From Mesorhizobium terrae (GTDB taxonomy: Bacteria; Pseudomonadota; Alphaproteobacteria; Rhizobiales; Rhizobiaceae): a stretch of DNA of 64,000 nucleotides. Shown here one piece after another: positions 51,962 through 59,247 of the stretch. The notes under the pieces were generated by a model that was not told the origin of the DNA, searched no databases, and was given only the letters and a program-made list of their open reading frames with translations. Position numbers and translations under genes: made by a program. The stretch spans positions 3,861,501 to 3,925,500 of the forward strand of contig NZ_CP044218.1 of NCBI RefSeq assembly GCF_008727715.1. Direction: 5' to 3'. Position 1 is the stretch's first letter. Each line of letters starts with the position of its first letter.

Positions 51962-53536
51962 ATGAGCGAGAACGCGGCGGTCGATCAGGAAGCGGCGGGC
52001 GGCAGGCGAGGGCGCGGTGCCAGTGGTGGCGCGGCTGCGCGGCGTGCGGCGCGCAGCGGCGGCGGACCGGGCACGCAGCTCACCTATATCCGGCGCAAGA
52101 TCAAGGTTTACGAAGTGCTGGACGAGGAAGGCCTGGCGCTCATCGAGAAGAACGCCGACACGGTGCTTGAAGAGACCGGCATCGAATTCCGCGACGATGC
52201 CGAGGCGTTGGCGCTGTGGAAAGAGGCCGGGGCCGACGTCAAGGGCGAACGCGTGCGCTTCCCGCGTGGCCTGTGCCGCTCCCTGCTCAAGACCGCGCCG
52301 AGCCAGTATATCCAGCACGCGCGCAACAGCGAGCGCTCGGTGCAGATCGGCGGCAACGCCACGGTGTTCGCGCCGGTCTATGGCCCGCCCTTCGTGCGCG
52401 ACCTCGACGGCAATCGCCGCTATGCGACGATCGAGGATTTCCGCAATTTCGTGAAGCTTGCCTATATGGCGCCGTCCATCCACCACTCGGGTGGCACGGT
52501 TTGCGAGCCGGTCGACGTGCCGGTGAACAAGCGCCATCTCGACATGATCTATAGCCACATCAAATATTCGGACAAGCCGTTCATGGGTTCGGTGACGGCG
52601 CCGGAACGCGCCGAGGATACGGTGGCGATGGCGAAAATCGTGTTCGGCGACGATTTCGTCGACCAGAACACAGTGCTGACCAGCCTGATCAACGCCAATT
52701 CGCCGATGGTGTTCGACGAGACCATGCTCGGCGCGCTGAAGGTTTACGCCCGCAACAACCAGGCCTGCATCGTCACGCCGTTCATCCTGGCCGGTGCGAT
52801 GAGCCCGGTGACGGTTGCCGGCACGCTGACGCAGGTTCTGGCCGAGGTGCTGGCCGGTGCTTCTTTCACGCAGCTTATCCGGCCGGGTGCGCCGGTGCTG
52901 TTCGGCACCTTTGCTTCGTCCATCTCCATGCAGTCGGGTGCGCCGACTTTCGGCACGCCGGAACCGTCACTGGTCTCCTACGGCGCGGCGCAGCTGGCAC
53001 GCCGGCTCGGGCTGCCGTTCCGTACCGGCGGTTCGCTCTGCGCCTCGAAAGTGCCCGACGCGCAGGCCGCCTACGAGAGTGCCAACACGCTGAACTCCAC
53101 GCTTCTTGCCGGCACCAATTTCGTCCTCCATTCGGCAGGCTGGCTCGAGGGCGGCCTCGCCTCCTGCTATGAAAAGTTCATGATGGACATCGACCAGCTC
53201 GGCATGAGCCAAAAGTTCGCCGAGGGCGTCGATCTCTCCGAAAACGGCCAGGCGATGGATGCCATTCGCCAGGTCGGCCCGGGCAGCCATTTCCTCGGCT
53301 GCGATCACACCCAGGCCAATTTCCAGACGGCTTTCTACCGCTCGTCCATCGCCGACAACAATTCCTACGAGCAGTGGCTGGCCGAAGGTCAGAAGACCGC
53401 GCCGCAGCGGGCCAACGAGCTCGCCCGCCGCTGGCTGGAAAGCTACGAGGCGCCGCATCTTGATGAGGGCCTCGACGAGGCATTGCAGGCCTTCATCGCC
53501 AAGAAGAAGGAGTCGATGCCCGACGCCTTCACGTGA
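51962..53536 (+). CDS. MttB-superfamily methyltransferase (non-pyrrolysine)
   Basis: A 524-residue TIM-barrel enzyme that takes a methyl group from a quaternary or tertiary amine to a corrinoid protein. From about residue 45 it matches the MTTB family: ADTVLEETGIEFRDD, TVFAPVYGPPFVRDLDG, GGTVCEPVDVPVNKRH and GSHFLGCDHTQ. No in-frame amber codon interrupts the gene, so it is a non-pyrrolysine homologue, the group that includes glycine betaine, proline betaine and carnitine demethylases. The first 40 residues are Gly/Ala/Arg-rich (AAGGRRGRGASGGAAARRAARS), not part of the barrel. GGAAG precedes ATG 51962. The substrate cannot be told; glycine betaine is plausible given the surrounding genes. Confidence 0.9.
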   Translation: MSENAAVDQEAAGGRRGRGASGGAAARRAARSGGGPGTQLTYIRRKIKVYEVLDEEGLALIEKNADTVLEETGIEFRDDAEALALWKEAGADVKGERVRFPRGLCRSLLKTAPSQYIQHARNSERSVQIGGNATVFAPVYGPPFVRDLDGNRRYATIEDFRNFVKLAYMAPSIHHSGGTVCEPVDVPVNKRHLDMIYSHIKYSDKPFMGSVTAPERAEDTVAMAKIVFGDDFVDQNTVLTSLINANSPMVFDETMLGALKVYARNNQACIVTPFILAGAMSPVTVAGTLTQVLAEVLAGASFTQLIRPGAPVLFGTFASSISMQSGAPTFGTPEPSLVSYGAAQLARRLGLPFRTGGSLCASKVPDAQAAYESANTLNSTLLAGTNFVLHSAGWLEGGLASCYEKFMMDIDQLGMSQKFAEGVDLSENGQAMDAIRQVGPGSHFLGCDHTQANFQTAFYRSSIADNNSYEQWLAEGQKTAPQRANELARRWLESYEAPHLDEGLDEALQAFIAKKKESMPDAFT

Positions 53537-53666
53537 AAGGAGCCCGATTCAGGCGGGGCTAAAGTCGCCAACATCATTCACAAGGAAGTCTGGCGCAGCG
53601 CTTTCAAGCAGCCAGGCGAGGGATGATGCTGGGCAGCAAGCCGGATCGGAGCGCGGAGATATTGGT

Positions 53667-54386
53667 GTGAGCAGCCATCGTGCCCCACCGGCTTCTTCAG
53701 CCGATGACCTGAAGTCGCGGAATATCGCAACCCAACTCGCCGCGCACGGTCTCATCCTGCGCGGCGGTTTTGTTTTCGGCGTTGACGACGAGGCGCCAAT
53801 CGGCCCCACCGGCGCCCCTGCAAAATCCGTCTTTCTGGTCGGTCAGGCGGGAGCAGCACCCTGGCCGCATTTCCTGGAGTGGCGGCAGCGGCAACCGCGG
53901 CGGCTCGACAACCCGCTCGACACGTGGTCGCGGGGCGTCATTGACGGTGTCGCGGCAAGTTTCGGCGCGCGAGCCGTCTATCCATCCGAAAAGCCCTACA
54001 TGCCGTTCCAGCAATGGGCGATGCGGGCGGAGGGGTTGAAGCCGTCGCCGCTCGGCATCCTCATGCATCCTGAATATGGCCTGTGGCATGCCTACCGCGG
54101 CGCGCTGCTGTTCGCCGATGAGGTTTTGATTCAAACACCTGAGAAGCCGATTCATCTTTGCAGCCTATGTGTCGGAAAACCTTGCCTGAAATCCTGTCCC
54201 GTCGATGCCTATTCGGCGGATGGTTTTGCCTATGACGCCTGTCTTGCGCATGTGCATGGGGCCGTAGGCGAACCTTGCCGGAGCGGCGGGTGTCTGGATC
54301 GCAACGCTTGTCCTTTTGGGGTCGCGTATCGTTACCCTCCGGAGGTGCAAGCCTTTCATATGGCGAGCTTTGCCGGATTGGCCTGA
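53667..54386 (+). CDS. 4Fe-4S ferredoxin-type protein
   Basis: A 239-residue protein with a C-terminal iron-sulfur region: Cys165, 168, 173 and 177 (CSLCVGKPCLKSCP) and Cys192, 204, 209 and 215 (later C-x-x-x-x-C and CPFG). The N-terminal 150 residues form a domain without recognisable motif. Start GTG 53667 has GGAG upstream and removes a non-homologous extension. It lies 130 bases downstream of the MttB gene in the same direction and could be an electron donor for corrinoid activation or the MTHFR pair. That is inference. Confidence 0.78.
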   Translation: MSSHRAPPASSADDLKSRNIATQLAAHGLILRGGFVFGVDDEAPIGPTGAPAKSVFLVGQAGAAPWPHFLEWRQRQPRRLDNPLDTWSRGVIDGVAASFGARAVYPSEKPYMPFQQWAMRAEGLKPSPLGILMHPEYGLWHAYRGALLFADEVLIQTPEKPIHLCSLCVGKPCLKSCPVDAYSADGFAYDACLAHVHGAVGEPCRSGGCLDRNACPFGVAYRYPPEVQAFHMASFAGLA

Positions 54387-54520
54387 ACGCCGGCGATTGT
54401 CGGAATGGGCGAGGCCGCGCCTGTTCGCATGTAACGGACCGGCTCAACCGCGTGATCTGGCCCAATCGTTCCACCATAGTCGGCAGCCTTGCGCGATTGA
54501 CCAGACGCAATGATGGGCCT

Positions 54521-54551
54521 ACTCATCAAGTCATCTGATGACTTGATGAGT
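54521..54551. promoter_or_regulatory. GntR-type operator palindrome
   Basis: ACTCATCAAGTCATC (54521-54535) and GATGACTTGATGAGT (54537-54551) are exact reverse complements around T. The core TCATCTGATGA suits FadR-subfamily GntR proteins. It overlaps the beginning of the GntR gene and covers an in-frame ATG at 54546, implying autorepression. Confidence 0.8.
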
Positions 54552-54557
54552 GTATCC

Positions 54558-55235
54558 ATGCAACCGGCGACCCGAACCAATCTCACGGACTCAGCGACGG
54601 AAAACCTGCGCGCCGAAATCGTCGGCGGCCGCTGGCCAGTGGGGGATCGCATCCCCAACGAGGCTGCCTTATCGGAACAGCTTTCGGTCAGCCGCGGAAC
54701 CGTGCGGGAGGCGGTCCGGGCCCTGGTCTCGCAAGGCCTTCTCGACACCCGGCAGGGATCGGGCACCTATGTGCGCTCGGCCATCGATCCGGCCGGACCG
54801 CTGTTGCGGGTCCGGCATGCCTGCCTGCGCGACCAGTGGGAGGCGCGCACGGCGCTCGACATCGAGGCGGCGCGGCTGGCGGCATTGCGCCATGCGCCCG
54901 CCGATATCGCGCGGCTTCGGCAACTGCTCGAACAGCGTGGCGACAGCGCGGATGGGGGCCAGGAAAGCTTCGTCTGCCGCGACCTCGCTTTCCACAAGGC
55001 GATCGTGGCGATGTCAGGCAACCGGGCGCTGGTGGAACTCTATGATTTCTTCACTGCCGCCATCGCCGAAACCATCCAGGCCACCTTGGGCGACGATCTT
55101 CCGGAACCCGATGCATCGGCGCATGCGCTGGTGATCGAGGCCATCGCCTCCGGCGACCCCGATCGCGCGGGTGCGACGGTGCGCGCCTTCATGGCACCGG
55201 TGCTTCTCCAGCTCGACCGGATGCTTGCGCAATGA
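54558..55235 (+). CDS. GntR-family (FadR/FCD) transcriptional regulator
   Basis: A 225-residue regulator. Winged helix: LRAEIVGGRWPVGDRIPNEAALSEQLSVSRGTVREAVRALVSQGLLDTRQGSGTYV; the FCD ligand domain includes ALDIEAARLAALRHA, DLAFHKAIVAMSGN and a metal-type histidine set. ATG 54558 lies just after a perfect operator palindrome; ATG 54546, inside it, is possible and gives four more residues. The stop overlaps the transporter start by four bases, so regulator and transporter form an operon. Confidence 0.9.
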   Translation: MQPATRTNLTDSATENLRAEIVGGRWPVGDRIPNEAALSEQLSVSRGTVREAVRALVSQGLLDTRQGSGTYVRSAIDPAGPLLRVRHACLRDQWEARTALDIEAARLAALRHAPADIARLRQLLEQRGDSADGGQESFVCRDLAFHKAIVAMSGNRALVELYDFFTAAIAETIQATLGDDLPEPDASAHALVIEAIASGDPDRAGATVRAFMAPVLLQLDRMLAQ

Positions 55236-56545
55236 ACCAGACTTTTCGCCAATCCGGCAAGAAGGCCGGGGTTTCCGCGACGGACGGTATCGACGATCAA
55301 TTCGTCGACGCCGAGGTCGACAGCCTGCCGCCGCCGCAACCGCCGGTTCTTGCAAGCCGTGGCGCCCGCATCCTGCTCGGCGCCAGCCTGGTGCTGATCG
55401 CCTTCAACCTGCGCCCGCTGTTTTCCAGCCTTTCGGTGCTTCTGCCCGAGGTGATGCAGGCAACCGGCCTGTCCAGCACCGGCGCCTCACTTTTGACGAC
55501 GTTGCCGGTGGTCTGTCTCGGCGTCTTCGCGCCTTTCGCGCCGAAGCTGGCACAGCGCAACGGCGCCGAACGCGTTTTGCTCGGGGTTCTGGTGCTGGTC
55601 ACCCTCGGCACGGCGCTGCGTGGCTTCGGATCGGTGCCGCTGCTGTTTGCCGCCACGTTCATCACCGGGGCCGCCATCGCCATAGGCAATGTGCTTTTGC
55701 CGGGACTGGTGAAGCGCGACTTTCCCGACAACATGGCATTGATGACCGGCCTCTATACGATGGCGCTGTGCGCGGGGGCTGCCGCGGCGTCGGGCCTGAC
55801 GCTGCCGGTCGAACATTACGTCACCGGCTCCTGGGCTGGTGCGCTCGCCGCCTGGGCGGTGCCGGCGCTGGCCGTGTTGCTGCTCTGGCTGCCGCAGGCT
55901 CTGACTAGCCGCAGTAAGGCCAGCCACAGCGGGTTTCGCGTCACCGGCCTGTGGCGCGATCGGCTGGCCTGGCAGGTCACGCTGTTCATGGGCCTGCAGT
56001 CGGCGCTGGCCTACAGCATCTTCGGCTGGCTGGCGCCGATCCTGCGCGAACGCGGCTTCGACGCCACCGCCGCTGGCGCCATCGTCTCGGTCTCGGTGAT
56101 GGCGCAGGTCGTCACCTGTCTTGCGGTGCCGCCGATCGCCGTGCGCTGCCGCAACCAGAGCGCGGTCAATGTCGTACTGGTCACCATCGCGGTCGCGGCA
56201 TTGCTCGGCATCCTGTTTGCGCCAACCTCGATGGTGTTGCCGCTTGCTGTCCTGCAGGGCATCGGCCAGGGTGGGCTGATCGCGGCGGCGATGACGGTGA
56301 TCGTGTTGCGTTCGCCCGATCCGCATGTGGCGGCGCATCTGTCCGGCATGGCACAGGGTGTCGGTTATGTGCTGGCGGCGATCGGGCCATTGCTGGTGGG
56401 ATTGATCCATGGCTGGGCCGGCAGCTTCGCCGCCGCGGCCATCCTGTTCGTGGCGCTTGGTCTCGGCGTCGCCGTCATGGGGTTCGGCGCGGGCAGGGCG
56501 TCGCTGGTCGGCGCCCGCACGATACGCATTGAGGATCGAGGCTAG
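55232..56545 (+). CDS. MFS transporter, CynX/NimT family
   Basis: A 437-residue transporter with twelve predicted helices after a polar N-terminal 45 residues. The first helix begins ARILLGASLVLIAFNLRPLFSSLSVLLPEVM, the NLRP motif typical of CynX (cyanate) and NimT (2-nitroimidazole) transporters. It is translated in overlap with the GntR gene, which probably responds to its substrate. Cyanate itself is not shown: no cyanase is nearby. Confidence 0.88.
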   Translation: MNQTFRQSGKKAGVSATDGIDDQFVDAEVDSLPPPQPPVLASRGARILLGASLVLIAFNLRPLFSSLSVLLPEVMQATGLSSTGASLLTTLPVVCLGVFAPFAPKLAQRNGAERVLLGVLVLVTLGTALRGFGSVPLLFAATFITGAAIAIGNVLLPGLVKRDFPDNMALMTGLYTMALCAGAAAASGLTLPVEHYVTGSWAGALAAWAVPALAVLLLWLPQALTSRSKASHSGFRVTGLWRDRLAWQVTLFMGLQSALAYSIFGWLAPILRERGFDATAAGAIVSVSVMAQVVTCLAVPPIAVRCRNQSAVNVVLVTIAVAALLGILFAPTSMVLPLAVLQGIGQGGLIAAAMTVIVLRSPDPHVAAHLSGMAQGVGYVLAAIGPLLVGLIHGWAGSFAAAAILFVALGLGVAVMGFGAGRASLVGARTIRIEDRG

Positions 56546-56610
56546 CGCGGCGCTTGCCCTGCGCTGCGTGGCCTCTATCTATCGCGGCTGAGCAACCCGC
56601 TAGGAGACGT

Positions 56611-57354
56611 ATGGTGAGTTCGGTCGACAGACGCGACATCGATATCAAGACGGCGGACGGCATCGCCAAAGCGGCGCTGTTCGGTGCCGGTGGTGGGGCG
56701 AAGGCCGGCGTCATCCTCTACATGGACGCCTTCGGCCCGCGACCCGCGCTGTATTCGATGGCCGAGCGCCTAGCCGGTCACGGTTATGCGGTGCAGGTGC
56801 CGGACCTGCTCTATCGCAATGCGCCCTATGGACCGTTCGACGCCAAGACGGCCTTTGTCGAGGAGAAGAGCAAGGCCGTGCTGATGGCGATGATCGGCGG
56901 CTTGACGCAGGAGATGACGGTTCGCGACAGCGGCGCCTTCATTTCGGCGCTGGAGGCTACGGGCATAAAGGGACCGATCGGCGTCGTAGGTTACTGCATG
57001 GGCGGCGGGCGCGCCCTCAATGCCGCAGCCGCCTATCCCGACAAGATCGCCGCCGCCGCCAGTTTCCACGGCGGCCGGCTGGGCACGGATGCGCCGGACA
57101 GCCCGGCAACGAATGCTGGCAAGATCAAGGCTCGGGTTTATGTCGGCTCGGCCGGCGTCGACGGCAGTTTCCCGCCGGAGCAGTCGGCTCGGCTGGCGCA
57201 GGCGCTGCGCGAGGCACAAGTCGACCACATCATCGAGAACTATGTCGGCATGCAGCATGGCTGGTGCGTATCCGATCACAGCGTCTTCGATGTTACCGGT
57301 AGCGAACGACACTGGAAGCGGCTCGTCGCCTTTTTTGGTGAAACACTGGGCTAG
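56611..57354 (+). CDS. Dienelactone hydrolase-family protein
   Basis: A 247-residue alpha/beta hydrolase. The nucleophile elbow GYCMGGGRAL carries a cysteine, as in dienelactone hydrolases; the acid and histidine follow in GVDGSF and MQHGW. The N-terminal VILYMDAFGPRPALYSMAERLAGHGY is characteristic. AGGAG precedes ATG 56611. It lies 65 bases downstream of the transporter, on the same strand, so it may process the imported compound. Chloroaromatic degradation is not implied. Confidence 0.88.
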   Translation: MVSSVDRRDIDIKTADGIAKAALFGAGGGAKAGVILYMDAFGPRPALYSMAERLAGHGYAVQVPDLLYRNAPYGPFDAKTAFVEEKSKAVLMAMIGGLTQEMTVRDSGAFISALEATGIKGPIGVVGYCMGGGRALNAAAAYPDKIAAAASFHGGRLGTDAPDSPATNAGKIKARVYVGSAGVDGSFPPEQSARLAQALREAQVDHIIENYVGMQHGWCVSDHSVFDVTGSERHWKRLVAFFGETLG

Positions 57355-57447
57355 TCCAGACTTTGCCAATTCCGCCGCGGTTGGCTATCAGGCCGGCGGT
57401 GCGCCCAAATTGTCGGGCGGCCAGTTCTCAGTTGCGGAACCCCCCAA

Positions 57448-58626
57448 ATGCATTCTTTCGATGTCATCGTGATCGGCGCGGGTGCAGCCGGCATGATGTG
57501 CGCAGCCGAGGCGGGCAAGCGCGGCCGCTCCGTGCTGATCATCGATCATGCCTCGGTGCCTGGCGAGAAGATCCGCATCTCCGGCGGCGGACGTTGCAAC
57601 TTCACCAACATCCACGCCAGTCCGAAGAGCTTCCTGTCGCAGAATCCGCATTTCTGCATCTCGCCGCTCAGCCGCTACACCCAGAAGAATTTCATCGGGC
57701 TCGTCGAGCGCTACGGCATCGCCTATCACGAAAAGACGCTTGGCCAGCTGTTCTGCGACGGTTCGGCGCGCCAGATCATCGACATGCTTGTCACCGAAAT
57801 GCGGGACGGCGGCGTCGAGATGCGGTTTGCTACCTCGGTCGAGAGCGTGGTGCCTGCGGATGATGGTTTCGAACTGAAGCTCAACAGCGGCAAGACGCGC
57901 TGCAAGTCGCTGGTGATCGCTTGCGGCGGCAAGTCGATCCCCAAAATGGGCGCTACCGGCTTCGGCTATGAGCTCGCCGAGCAGTTCGATCTCCCCATCG
58001 TCGAGACGCGCCCGGCGCTGGTGCCGCTCACCTTCGACGCAAACACGCTGGCAAAGCTAGCGCCACTGTCGGGGGTTGCCGTCGACGCCGAGGTTTCCTG
58101 TGGCAAGACGCGCTTTGGCGAGGCGATGCTGTTCACCCATCGCGGCATCAGCGGCCCATCCATCCTGCAAATCTCCTCCTACTGGCGCGAGGGCGACGAG
58201 ATCTCTATCTCGATGCTGCCGGGCGCCGATGTTGCAGCCATCCTGCGCGACGCCAAGCGGATGAATGGCCGCCAGGCGGTGCAGACCGTGCTTGGCGCGC
58301 ATTTGCCCAAGAAGCTGGCGCAGACAATCGCTGAGCGGCTCGGCTTCAACGGCAATCTGGCCGATCTCAACGATGCTCACCTGAAAGCGGTCGATGCCGC
58401 GGTGAACCAGTGGCGTATCAAGCCAGCGGGTTCCGAGGGCTATCGCACGGCCGAGGTAACGCTTGGCGGCGTCGACACCAAGGCGCTCGACCAGAAGACC
58501 ATGCAGGCGAAGTCGGTGCCCGGGCTCTATTTCATCGGCGAGGTCGTCGACGTCACCGGCTGGCTCGGCGGCTACAATTTCCAGTGGGCGTGGTCATCAG
58601 GCTGGGTCGCCGGGCAGGCGGTGTGA
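57448..58626 (+). CDS. HI0933/BaiN-type flavoprotein oxidoreductase
   Basis: A 392-residue NAD(P)/FAD-dependent enzyme. The FAD-binding motif VIVIGAGAAGMMCAAEAGKRG is at the N terminus, followed by GEKIRISGGGRCNFTN, which is diagnostic of the HI0933 family, and a C-terminal GLYFIGEVVDVTGWLGGYNFQWAWSSG. The family includes the bile acid 3-dehydro-4,6-steroid reductase BaiN but most members have no known function. A 93-base spacer separates it from the dienelactone hydrolase gene. Confidence 0.88.
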   Translation: MHSFDVIVIGAGAAGMMCAAEAGKRGRSVLIIDHASVPGEKIRISGGGRCNFTNIHASPKSFLSQNPHFCISPLSRYTQKNFIGLVERYGIAYHEKTLGQLFCDGSARQIIDMLVTEMRDGGVEMRFATSVESVVPADDGFELKLNSGKTRCKSLVIACGGKSIPKMGATGFGYELAEQFDLPIVETRPALVPLTFDANTLAKLAPLSGVAVDAEVSCGKTRFGEAMLFTHRGISGPSILQISSYWREGDEISISMLPGADVAAILRDAKRMNGRQAVQTVLGAHLPKKLAQTIAERLGFNGNLADLNDAHLKAVDAAVNQWRIKPAGSEGYRTAEVTLGGVDTKALDQKTMQAKSVPGLYFIGEVVDVTGWLGGYNFQWAWSSGWVAGQAV

Positions 58627-58681
58627 AAATTTTCTTTTGACGACCCCAAGGATTGACCCGAACGCAACGTCCAACCGACAA

Positions 58682-59245
58682 ATGACGGCGATGATGCTGG
58701 ACGACGAGGCATCCGACACCGAGCTGATCGGGCGGGCCAGACAGGGAGACAGGGGAGCGTTCGGCCTGCTGGTCGAGCGGCACTATGACTTTGTCTATCG
58801 AGTCGCCTATCGCTGGTGTGGACGCCGCGCCGATGCCGAGGACATCGCCCAGGATGTCTGCGTGCGGCTCGGCCGCGCGATCCGCGATTATCGCGGTGGC
58901 GCGGCCTTCACTTCCTGGCTTTACGCGGTGACGCTGAACGCCGCCCGCGATCTTGCCCGCAAGAGTGCTCGAGAAAGCGCCAAGACCGAAGCCTATGGCA
59001 GCCACGCGCTGATCTTCGGACAGGCGCAGGCGGCGGAGGCGGGCGATCCGACGGAAGCGCTATGGGCGGCAGTGCGGCAATTGCCGGACAAGCAGCGGGA
59101 GGCCGTGCTGCTGGTCTATGGCGAAGGGCTCGCCCATGCGGCGGCGGCCGAGGCGATGGCGATCTCGGAGGCAACGGTTTCCTGGCACATCCATGAAGCG
59201 AAGAAACGGCTGAAGGTTCTCGTGAACTCAGCCGGGGAAGTGTGA
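58682..59245 (+). CDS. ECF-type RNA polymerase sigma factor
   Basis: A 187-residue sigma factor. Region 2: DRGAFGLLVERHYDFVYRVAYRWCGRRADAEDIAQDVCVRL; region 4: LPDKQREAVLLVYGEGLAHAAAAEAMAISEATVSWHIHEAKKRL. No sigma 1.1 or 3 regions, so it is extracytoplasmic-function type. ATG 58682 is used; ATG 58691 is also possible. Its stop overlaps a GTG codon of the VWA gene, and the VWA protein begins with a cytoplasmic stretch and one membrane helix like an anti-sigma factor, suggesting a sensing pair. Confidence 0.9.
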   Translation: MTAMMLDDEASDTELIGRARQGDRGAFGLLVERHYDFVYRVAYRWCGRRADAEDIAQDVCVRLGRAIRDYRGGAAFTSWLYAVTLNAARDLARKSARESAKTEAYGSHALIFGQAQAAEAGDPTEALWAAVRQLPDKQREAVLLVYGEGLAHAAAAEAMAISEATVSWHIHEAKKRLKVLVNSAGEV

Positions 59246-59247
59246 CC

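Noticed and set aside
51962..53536. Pyrrolysine-containing MttB
   Set aside because: The gene runs through 524 codons with no internal amber codon, and no pylTSBCD genes are present in the window. It is a non-pyrrolysine homologue.
32609..54386. Integrative element or symbiosis island
   Set aside because: No integrase, tRNA attachment site or transposase was seen, and base and codon usage appear even across the region apart from the pseudogene spacer.
55232..56545. Cyanate utilisation operon
   Set aside because: The transporter resembles CynX, but no cyanase or carbonic anhydrase gene is nearby and the regulator is GntR, not CynR.
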